Below are positions 1 through 4,630 of a stretch of DNA of 5,588 bases, one piece after another (the stretch's first letter is position 1; each line of letters begins with the position of its first letter). Below the pieces are notes generated by a model. The model was not told the DNA's origin, searched no databases, and was given only the letters and a program-made list of their open reading frames with translations. The DNA is from RGIG5681 sp034180345. Its GTDB lineage: Bacteria; Bacillota_I; Bacilli_A; Erysipelotrichales; Erysipelotrichaceae. Both the position numbers and the translations under genes were made by a program. The DNA lies in NCBI GenBank assembly GCA_034180345.1, contig JAXFOQ010000010.1, forward strand, positions 1 to 5,588, given 5' to 3'.

Positions 1-135
1 TCAGACCTCGATTTTGTTTCACACTTCCTCTAGCTCACACCTCACGATGGAAACCTTGTGCTTCACTAACACTTCGTTGATATGTACGCGTGTAAGGGAC
101 TTTCACCCTCTAGTTATATGCCATGCCTAGCACAC
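1..135 (-). mobile_element. Group II intron, 5' end (class IIC-like), partial
   Basis: Read on the minus strand, the element begins GTGTGC at 135, the GUGYG-type 5' end of bacterial group II introns. It continues GGCATGG, then the hairpin GGGTGAAAGTCCC (108-96), and reaches GAGGTCTGA near the window edge. From memory, this order closely follows the 5' part of domain I of the Oceanobacillus iheyensis class IIC intron (GUGUGCCCGGCAUGG, then AGGGUGAGAGUCCC, then GGUCUGAGG). Group II introns are self-splicing ribozymes that move as RNA with an encoded reverse transcriptase/maturase. That ORF, domains II-VI and the 3' splice site would all lie beyond position 1, so I cannot tell whether the copy is intact. 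Its position 4 nt behind a terminator stem, in the same orientation, is the known target preference of class IIC introns. Confidence 0.88.
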
Positions 136-139
136 ATTA

Positions 140-160
140 AATGGTAGCATCGCTACCATT
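140..160 (-). terminator. ahpC intrinsic terminator hairpin, carrying the intron insertion
   Basis: A perfect 9-bp inverted repeat (AATGGTAGC / GCTACCATT) with a 3-nt loop starts 5 nt after the ahpC stop codon. On the minus strand the stem is followed by only TAAT before the intron sequence GTGTGC begins. The U-tract expected of a Rho-independent terminator is therefore missing or cut short by the insertion. The hairpin alone is what class IIC introns recognise. Whether transcription still ends here, or now runs into the intron, cannot be told from sequence. Confidence 0.75.
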
Positions 161-165
161 AAAAA

Positions 166-729
166 TTACAATTTACCAACCAAATCAAGACTTGGTTTTA
201 ATGTTTTTTGACCCTCGGTCCATTTAGCTGGGCAAACTTGATCACCATGCTCATGAACAAATTGGCAAGCAGCTAATTTGCGTAATAATTCTTCAGCATT
301 ACGCCCAACATTTCCAGCATTTACTTCGTAGGCAACAATAGCACCCTCAGGATTAACGATGAATGTTCCGCGTTCTGCAAGACCATCACTTTCGATGTAA
401 ACATCAAAGTCCTTCGCAATCTTTCCTGTTGGATCTGCCAACATTACATAATCAATTTTTCTAATTGATTCAGATGCATCATGCCATGCTTTATGCACAA
501 AGGCAGTATCACAAGAAACACTATAAATTTCAGTATTTAATTTTTTAAATTCTTCATAATGATCAGCTAAATCTTCCAACTCTGTAGGACATACAAAGGT
601 AAAATCAGCAGGATAGAAAAAGAAAATTGACCAACGACCTTTTAAATCATCTAAAGAAACATCTTTTAATTCTCCCTTATGGAAGGCTTTAGTTGTAAAT
701 TCATTTACTTTTTTATTAATTAATGACAT
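166..729 (-). CDS. ahpC: Alkyl hydroperoxide reductase subunit C (2-Cys peroxiredoxin)
   Basis: This cytoplasmic thiol peroxidase reduces hydrogen peroxide, organic hydroperoxides and peroxynitrite. The 187-residue product has the family's usual length. The peroxidatic cysteine is Cys47 in FYPADFTFVCPTE and the resolving cysteine is Cys166 in HGDQVCPAKW, the standard positions of AhpC-type typical 2-Cys enzymes. The start at 729 is preferred over an in-frame ATG at 747 because AGGAGG (742-737) sits 7 nt before it and MSLINKKV is the conserved AhpC N-terminus. AhpC is normally recycled by the flavoprotein AhpF. No ahpF is next to it here, because the downstream side is occupied by a terminator and a group II intron; ahpF may lie beyond the intron or elsewhere. 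The gene is separated from the patatin gene by 61 bp containing a possible promoter, so it is probably transcribed on its own, perhaps with some readthrough. Confidence 0.97.
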   Translation of the reverse strand: MSLINKKVNEFTTKAFHKGELKDVSLDDLKGRWSIFFFYPADFTFVCPTELEDLADHYEEFKKLNTEIYSVSCDTAFVHKAWHDASESIRKIDYVMLADPTGKIAKDFDVYIESDGLAERGTFIVNPEGAIVAYEVNAGNVGRNAEELLRKLAACQFVHEHGDQVCPAKWTEGQKTLKPSLDLVGKL

Positions 730-736
730 ATATTTT

Positions 737-742
737 CCTCCT
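737..742 (-). promoter_or_regulatory. ahpC ribosome binding site
   Basis: AGGAGG lies 7 nt before the ATG at 729. It falls inside the six-codon upstream extension from the ATG at 747, which decides the start in favour of 729. Confidence 0.85.
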
Positions 743-749
743 GTCATAG

Positions 750-781
750 TTATATTATTATATAATAGTTAAATCATGCAA
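750..781 (-). promoter_or_regulatory. Putative ahpC promoter with palindromic operator-like site
   Basis: On the minus strand TTGCAT (781-776) could be a -35 box, with ATAATA (758-753) 17 nt downstream as the -10. A perfect TATAAT is also present at 762-757, but only 13 nt from that -35. The 16-bp inverted repeat TTATAT-AATA-ATATAA (765-750) overlaps the -10 region. Firmicute ahpC genes are often repressed by PerR, whose box is TTATAATnATTATAA. The best alignment I find here matches only about 8 of 14 positions, so PerR control is a guess based on gene identity and the palindrome's position. AT-rich palindromes arise easily by chance in this DNA. Confidence 0.4.
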
Positions 782-790
782 TTAATATGC

Positions 791-1642
791 TTAAGAATTG
801 AATAATGATAAAATTTCAGCTTTTTTTGCTTCCATATCTTGATAACCCAATTCATATAATTTTTTCAAGGCTTCAGGATCACCACTAAAACGCTTAACCT
901 TATACTTTATTGTCGGTCTAATTAAACAAGCCTTCTTCTCTTTGACCAAATTTTCCACAATATCCATTTGATGATGGAAATTTTCAGCTCTAATATGATA
1001 ATCATCATACATTTTGGGATATTTCCTATATATTAACTTCATTAAAAATTCAACAATTTTAGAACTTCTTTTACGAACATAACCAATATGTTTAGTGCTA
1101 ATCACCAAGTGTTTATCCAAACCACAATTAATGCTTTCTTCGATAGGAATCATTTTGGTAATGCCACCATCTAAATATTTATTACCCGCTTCTTCAACGA
1201 TCTTGCTGACTATCGGCAACGAACAGGCCGCCTTTAAAAGTTTAAGCTGAATCTTATCATTAGAAAAATATTCGCATTGGCACTTGTTCAATTCATATAA
1301 ACCGATATGAATCTTAGTAGGATGTTTTTTAATCGGACTGACATCAAAATGTTCTCGTTGTTCCAATAGAGTGTCAAAAACATAGTCATAAGCAACATAT
1401 CTACCCTCTTTTAATAAGGCTCTAATACCGACACAATTTTTATCAGTTAATAATACACATGGAAATTTATATAGGGCTTCCTTATTCTTTAATAAGAACG
1501 AAGTCAAATGGACGGCACCTGTGCTAATCGCAAAGGCCTCATCAAAAACTAAATTTTGATCAATCAGCCACGATAAGCACCCAGCAGTATAAGCTCCACG
1601 CATACCCCCGCCTTCCAGCACCAAAGATACTTTATTACGCAT
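791..1642 (-). CDS. Patatin-like phospholipase family protein (YjjU-like)
   Basis: This is a predicted serine lipid acyl-hydrolase of 283 residues. The N-terminus carries the patatin oxyanion-hole motif in LVLEGGGMRGAYTAG (residues 7-21). The nucleophile elbow is AISTGA with Ser40, where most relatives have GxSxG, so the first glycine is alanine here. The family motif AACSLPIVS (138-146) follows, and the dyad aspartate is Asp158 in YLDGG. There is no signal peptide or membrane segment, so it should be cytoplasmic or peripheral to the membrane. The arrangement resembles the YjjU/RssA-like bacterial patatins; the natural substrate is unknown. The ATG comes one base after the nagB stop codon (TAA-T-ATG) and has no Shine-Dalgarno site of its own, so translation is probably coupled to nagB. 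A metabolic link to amino sugars is not obvious, and the pairing may only be transcriptional. Confidence 0.9.
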   Translation of the reverse strand: MRNKVSLVLEGGGMRGAYTAGCLSWLIDQNLVFDEAFAISTGAVHLTSFLLKNKEALYKFPCVLLTDKNCVGIRALLKEGRYVAYDYVFDTLLEQREHFDVSPIKKHPTKIHIGLYELNKCQCEYFSNDKIQLKLLKAACSLPIVSKIVEEAGNKYLDGGITKMIPIEESINCGLDKHLVISTKHIGYVRKRSSKIVEFLMKLIYRKYPKMYDDYHIRAENFHHQMDIVENLVKEKKACLIRPTIKYKVKRFSGDPEALKKLYELGYQDMEAKKAEILSLFNS

Positions 1643-1643
1643 A

Positions 1644-2378
1644 TTAATATTTTTTATCTAATAATGATGCCGCTTCCTCATCAATAATAACTATACAATC
1701 ATCATGTTTTTGTAGGGCTGAAGCAGGACAATCGACAGTAATTTCTCCTTCAATCATCGCCTTAACCGCCTTGGCTTTATTTAAGCCATTAGCTACCAAC
1801 AATACCTTCTTAGCATTCATAATAGTTGCAATGCCCATGGTTATCGCATGGGTAGGAACCTCATCAAGACTATTAAAGAAACGCTTATTATCAAGACGAG
1901 TCTTTTCTTTAAGTTCCACAATATGTGTCAATGAATCAAAGGATGTACCAGGTTCATTAAAACCGATATGACCATTGGCACCAATACCCAAAACTTGGAC
2001 ATCAACCACTGCATCTTTAAGTATAGCGTTATAGTCGTTACAAGCCTTAACCAAATCATCGGTATCACCTAAAGGAATATGAATATTTTCTTCAGGAATA
2101 TTTAAACCATAGAATAAGTTATCGTGCATAAAACTATAATAAGATTGACTATGTTCCTTCTTAAGTCCTGTATATTCATCTAAGTTATATGTTTTAACAT
2201 TTGAATAATCAGTGTTATTAAGCTTATGATCTTCAATCATCAATTTATATAAACCAACAGGTGAAGATCCTGTCGCAAGTCCTAAAGCTGGCCTTTTTTC
2301 TGTTGTAACAACCTCCTTAATTACTTCAAAAGCTTTTTCTGATAATTCTTTATAATCTTTTACTACTATTACTTTCAT
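1644..2378 (-). CDS. nagB: Glucosamine-6-phosphate deaminase
   Basis: NagB converts glucosamine 6-phosphate to fructose 6-phosphate and ammonia, feeding N-acetylglucosamine and glucosamine from cell walls or host glycans into glycolysis. The 244-residue product matches the shorter Firmicute type. Visible motifs are the phosphate-binding LATGSSPVGLY (34-44), the general-base aspartate Asp67 in NLDEY, and the active-site loop GIGANGHIGFNEPG (131-144) with His137 and Glu142. Asn135 occupies the position that is Asp141 in E. coli. The C-terminal allosteric extension of the E. coli enzyme is absent, as in other short forms. No nagA is visible in this window. MKVIVV is a normal NagB N-terminus, yet no ribosome site precedes it; instead a TATAAT box ends 6 nt before the ATG, which suggests a leaderless transcript. 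It is probably the first gene of a two-gene unit with the patatin gene. Confidence 0.96.
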   Translation of the reverse strand: MKVIVVKDYKELSEKAFEVIKEVVTTEKRPALGLATGSSPVGLYKLMIEDHKLNNTDYSNVKTYNLDEYTGLKKEHSQSYYSFMHDNLFYGLNIPEENIHIPLGDTDDLVKACNDYNAILKDAVVDVQVLGIGANGHIGFNEPGTSFDSLTHIVELKEKTRLDNKRFFNSLDEVPTHAITMGIATIMNAKKVLLVANGLNKAKAVKAMIEGEITVDCPASALQKHDDCIVIIDEEAASLLDKKY

Positions 2379-2379
2379 A

Positions 2380-2399
2380 GCAATATTATACTATCTTTT
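2380..2399 (-). promoter_or_regulatory. nagB promoter, -10 box placed for a leaderless mRNA
   Basis: TATAAT (2390-2385) occupies positions -12 to -7 relative to the A of the nagB ATG, so transcription would be expected to begin at or next to the start codon. No good -35 box is seen 16-18 nt upstream. The surrounding 20 bp (2399-2380) recur at 3800-3781 with one mismatch, hinting that more than the hexamer is conserved. Confidence 0.55.
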
Positions 2400-2416
2400 C
2401 TTACTAAAAACTTAAT

Positions 2417-2483
2417 AATCAATCAAAATAAATAGCTTTTAAAAAGATTATCTTTTTATTCAAACATTAATATCTGATTGATT
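2417..2483 (-). terminator. Weak terminator-like hairpins after the EcsC-family gene
   Basis: Between the stop of the EcsC-family gene and the nagB promoter is a near-palindrome, AAAAAGAT-A-ATCTTTTT (2457-2441), whose 3' arm is itself a U-run. It is enclosed by a perfect 9-bp inverted repeat, AATCAATCA (2483-2475 as read on the minus strand) and TGATTGATT (2425-2417). The inner stem is almost all A-U and would be a weak terminator. The outer pair could extend the structure or be chance. This is the only terminator candidate in the 129-bp gap. Confidence 0.3.
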
Positions 2484-2507
2484 TTCAAATGAATATTTTA
2501 ATCAAAA

Positions 2508-3227
2508 CTATTCCGATGTTATTGGATGTTCTTCTAAATCATCTTCATGTATTTCAAAAACTTCTTCGTTATTTTCATCTGTTGAAAAATCATATTTAAA
2601 AAACCATTTATAAGCACGATCAGCAATAACTCTAGTTTCTACAAGATCAAGTCCGCCACCAATAACTGCTCCAATAACAGGGATAAGCTTACCAATGTTA
2701 ATAATACCCTTAGTTCCAAATTTTGTAACAAATCTAAAACCTACCTTCTGATTAATTTTAGTCAATACCTTACCTGGAATCTTTTTTATTAAGCCATTAA
2801 AAAATTTAACTCCAAATTTAATACTCGCTTGTTTTACCAATTTATTTACCGATACCCCTGCAAGACAAGCATAAACAAAGGTTTGTGTTTCATCGCTATC
2901 AAGTTCAAAACCAGCCATATATGCCGCACAGGCAATCATCCGCATTTGAATATAGATAACACTGGTAACATTGGCAGGAAGAGCTACAATCATCGTGGCA
3001 AAACCACCAAAGCCTGAAATAAATCCTGAAGCTGTGCATTTGATTATTTGATTTTCAAACATCGCTTCACAAGCCCGTTCTTTACTTTCGTATTTTTGTA
3101 AATATTCATCGGCCATATCTTTAACATTGGGAACTACATTAGGAACACCGACCAAACACTTTTCATAACAAAAATCCAAAATATTCATCATATCTTGTTG
3201 AGAAATTATTCCTTGTTGATCACTCAT
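2508..3227 (-). CDS. EcsC family protein
   Basis: This 239-residue product is recognised as EcsC family (the third gene of the Bacillus ecsABC locus) by its two hydrophobic glycine-rich blocks. The first is ASGFISGFGGFATMIVALPA (66-85), followed by QMRMIACAAYMAGFELDSDE (94-113). The second is LIPVIGAVIGGGLDLVETRV (181-200), followed by ADRAYKWFF. The rest is amphipathic and basic (about residues 135-180), and the tail after residue 215 is strongly acidic. The hydrophobic blocks suggest peripheral or partial insertion into the membrane. The molecular function of EcsC proteins is not established. No ecsA or ecsB transporter genes are nearby, so this is a stand-alone member. The ATG at 3227 has an excellent ribosome site, GAGGTGAT (3241-3234), 6 nt upstream. 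The gene has its own promoter region and appears monocistronic. Confidence 0.88.
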   Translation of the reverse strand: MSDQQGIISQQDMMNILDFCYEKCLVGVPNVVPNVKDMADEYLQKYESKERACEAMFENQIIKCTASGFISGFGGFATMIVALPANVTSVIYIQMRMIACAAYMAGFELDSDETQTFVYACLAGVSVNKLVKQASIKFGVKFFNGLIKKIPGKVLTKINQKVGFRFVTKFGTKGIINIGKLIPVIGAVIGGGLDLVETRVIADRAYKWFFKYDFSTDENNEEVFEIHEDDLEEHPITSE

Positions 3228-3233
3228 TTATAA

Positions 3234-3241
3234 ATCACCTC
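3234..3241 (-). promoter_or_regulatory. Ribosome binding site of the EcsC-family gene
   Basis: GAGGTGAT, an extended match to the 16S anti-Shine-Dalgarno sequence, lies 6 nt before the ATG at 3227 and fixes the start. It is one of the strongest sites in the window. Confidence 0.85.
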
Positions 3242-3254
3242 TTTTGGTAATTTT

Positions 3255-3282
3255 AATATATATATATATATCAATAGGGCAA
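3255..3282 (-). promoter_or_regulatory. Putative promoter of the EcsC-family gene
   Basis: TTGCCC (3282-3277) and TATATT (3260-3255) are separated by 16 nt on the minus strand. An alternative -35, TTGATA (3274-3269), would pair with TAAAAT (3255-3250) at a too-short 13 nt. The spacer and -10 both lie in an (AT)8 tract, so the exact box is hard to fix. Confidence 0.4.
3256..3271. repeat. (AT)8 dinucleotide tract
   Basis: Eight uninterrupted AT units (16 bp) lie between the likely -35 box and the ribosome site of the EcsC-family gene. Such tracts can change length by replication slippage, which would alter promoter spacing in steps of 2 bp. Only one allele is seen here, so variation is not shown. 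Confidence 0.9.
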
Positions 3283-3340
3283 ATAAAATATTTAATTATC
3301 TAAAACTCAAAATCTACCTTATTATATGTAAAAATTAATA

Positions 3341-3372
3341 TTAAAACAGTAAATCTTTTAAGACTTACTGTT
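3341..3372 (-). terminator. Intrinsic terminator after the small membrane protein gene
   Basis: Arms AACAGTAAGTCTT (3372-3360) and AAGATTTACTGTT (3357-3345) form a 13-bp stem with one G-U pair. The innermost pairs must open to make the loop. TTTT (3346-3343) overlaps and follows the stem, and T-rich DNA continues. It lies about 37 bp after the stop at 3410 and separates that gene from the EcsC-family promoter. Confidence 0.65.
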
Positions 3373-3409
3373 ACAACTTATACGCTTATATTTCTTGTAG
3401 AAAATGTTA

Positions 3410-3784
3410 TTATTTGTTTATTTTTCTTACTAACTGACGCTTCATATATTTATGATTAATTACCAAAATATAATACATAGCGACAATAAATATTATTGTG
3501 GCTGTTATGAAATAATTCTTACTATAAAAACCAAAAAGCGCAACAATTAATTGTATAAGGCAATAAGCAAGTTCAATCTTAACATTCTTTTTATATTGGA
3601 TGATATTATTCTCATATTTTAGATTATGTATCATCCATAAAGATGATAAGAGTAATGATGATAATTTTATTACTAAAACAATAATTGTAAAATTTTTAAT
3701 CCCAGTTTCAGCTATCGGTTGAATTGCTAAGTTAAGCAATGTTGCCTGTAAGATTATCGCAATTCTAGTTAAATTAGCCCGCAA
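3410..3784 (-). CDS. Small integral membrane protein, unknown function
   Basis: I do not recognise this protein. The 124-residue frame is highly hydrophobic, with likely membrane segments near residues 8-22, 32-49, 72-87 and 91-110. A short polar loop rich in Asn/Lys (53-70) and a basic tail (HKYMKRQLVRKINK) suggest a cytoplasmic C-terminus. The start is uncertain. The longest form begins with TTG at 3784, which has no ribosome site and lies 1 nt after a TATAAT box, so it may precede the transcription start. Alternatives are TTG at 3739 (weak CAGG upstream, 109 residues) and ATG at 3634 (74 residues, no clear site). The uninterrupted hydrophobic pattern and the terminator hairpin downstream argue that it is a real gene, but a remnant of a larger membrane protein cannot be excluded. 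Confidence 0.6.
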   Translation of the reverse strand: MRANLTRIAIILQATLLNLAIQPIAETGIKNFTIIVLVIKLSSLLLSSLWMIHNLKYENNIIQYKKNVKIELAYCLIQLIVALFGFYSKNYFITATIIFIVAMYYILVINHKYMKRQLVRKINK

Positions 3785-3800
3785 TATTATATTATCTTTT
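3781..3800 (-). promoter_or_regulatory. Promoter-like sequence shared with nagB
   Basis: The plus-strand sequence gcaatattatattatctttt matches the nagB promoter at 2380-2399 in 19 of 20 bases, including a TATAAT (3790-3785). By analogy with nagB, transcription would start about 7 nt after the box, near 3778, just inside the longest version of the membrane protein frame. An A-rich run (minus strand 3804-3797) lies immediately upstream. No clear -35 box is seen. Confidence 0.45.
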
Positions 3801-3805
3801 TTTTA

Positions 3806-4164
3806 AAGTTTTATCACTTCGATATTCATCATTTAATAAATAATCTGTTTAAATCTAATTTATAATTAGATTAATAAATAAGTTTACACGAAGAACTGAC
3901 TCGCTTCTTATAAGTCTATAAATGGAATTTATTCTTTCACTTTTAAAAAGAGTTATATTTCATATTTTTTCGTGTACTCTTCTTTACATATTCATTTTAT
4001 CATTTTTATTAATTTTCAATATTAAATTATATTTTACTTATTCTTTTTATCTATTATTCTCTTTTAAGACCTTATTTTGTATAACTTAATTCAACTTATA
4101 TTATTATAGCTTTTAAGGTGGAATTTAAGTTTACAGTTGAGCAATTCTAATTTTAAGATTATTA
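3806..4164. other. AT-rich intergenic region without a convincing gene
   Basis: About 360 bp separate the immunity gene from the small membrane gene. The plus strand is markedly T-rich. A perfect 9-bp inverted repeat (AATCTAATT / AATTAGATT, 3852-3872, 3-nt loop) has no U-tract in either direction. An 8-bp inverted repeat (TACACGAA 3885-3892 with TTCGTGTA 3969-3976) encloses small hairpins, but repeats of that size are expected by chance in DNA of this composition. No clear terminator follows the immunity gene. The only open frame of note is a 55-codon plus-strand hydrophobic frame without a ribosome site. Confidence 0.6.
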
Positions 4165-4617
4165 TTAAACATTTTTAGATCTTACTTCTTCAAACCATTT
4201 TTCCATTTCCTCTGAAGGAATAAGATTTTTATCCCTCTCATATCGTTTTTCATAACTATATTCCCACTGTAAGTTTCCATCATTCACATCATAGACTAAC
4301 CTCGCTTCAGTTGGTCTCTCACGATTATAATGTTCATGAATTTCTCTAAAAGCTTCTAAATCCTCAAAAATTTCATCAAGCATTTTATTTTGAGCTTTAT
4401 TTGACGTATCAATCGCTTGATCAGATGCTAAAAAATCATTCACTTTGTGAGCATAACAATAATTTATTCCTATTTTAAAAAACACGTCAAATGTCGTTAA
4501 ACTTCTCTCGGTAATGAAATAAATAAAAATCTTGTCCGCCTTCCCTTGTACATATTGTAAACAAGATAGCGTAATGTTTCTATGAACAGTCATTAATTCC
4601 TCTTCAAAATTCTCCAT
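4165..4617 (-). CDS. Probable immunity protein to the adjacent nuclease toxin (YezG/DUF600-like)
   Basis: This 150-residue acidic cytoplasmic protein lies 13 bp after the stop of the nuclease toxin, the usual place for a cognate immunity gene. The predicted pattern is helix (1-25), strands around KIFIYFITE and FDVFFKIG (29-50), a long acidic helix (76-97), strands in ARLVYDVNDGNLQWEYSYE (105-123), and a final helix with MEKWFEEV (138-145). This layout resembles the YezG/EsaG (DUF600) family, which neutralises YeeF/EsaD-type nucleases with the same catalytic domain. The family match is from memory of overall pattern and is moderate; the immunity role itself rests mainly on position. The start at 4617 has GGAGGA (4626-4621) 3 nt upstream. 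A longer frame from 4668 would overlap the toxin gene by 38 bp and lacks such a site. The pair must be co-transcribed from a promoter outside the window. Confidence 0.72.
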   Translation of the reverse strand: MENFEEELMTVHRNITLSCLQYVQGKADKIFIYFITERSLTTFDVFFKIGINYCYAHKVNDFLASDQAIDTSNKAQNKMLDEIFEDLEAFREIHEHYNRERPTEARLVYDVNDGNLQWEYSYEKRYERDKNLIPSEEMEKWFEEVRSKNV

Positions 4618-4620
4618 ATA

Positions 4621-4626
4621 TCCTCC
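4621..4626 (-). promoter_or_regulatory. Ribosome binding site of the immunity gene
   Basis: GGAGGA lies close to the ATG at 4617, in the 13-bp gap after the toxin stop codon. It supports this start over the in-frame ATG at 4668 and suggests translation right after the toxin. Confidence 0.8.
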
Positions 4627-4630
4627 ATCT

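Noticed and set aside
1..135. Alternative reading of the left end as rRNA or a transposon end
   Set aside because: The ordered GTGTGC, GGCATGG, GGGTGAAAGTCCC and GGTCTGA blocks fit group II intron domain I, and the position behind a terminator stem fits class IIC targeting; no terminal inverted repeat or rRNA signature is seen.
730..747. Upstream ATG extending AhpC by six residues
   Set aside because: The AGGAGG ribosome site lies inside this extension, and AhpC proteins begin at MSLINK.
1771..1971. Plus-strand open frame of 66 codons
   Set aside because: It lies entirely antisense within nagB, has no ribosome site and shows no recognisable protein features.
2478..2500. Possible CodY box near nagB (TTTGAAAAT core)
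   Set aside because: It matches the consensus at only about 10 of 15 positions and lies far from the nagB promoter, so it is no better than background in this AT-rich DNA.
2829..3017. Plus-strand open frame of 62 codons
   Set aside because: It is antisense within the EcsC-family gene, whose reading frame is clearly the coding one.
3922..4089. Plus-strand frame of 55 codons encoding a very hydrophobic peptide (MEFILSLLKRVIFH...), resembling a type I toxin
   Set aside because: There is no Shine-Dalgarno site, and the strand is so T-rich that Phe/Leu/Ile-rich open frames are expected by chance.
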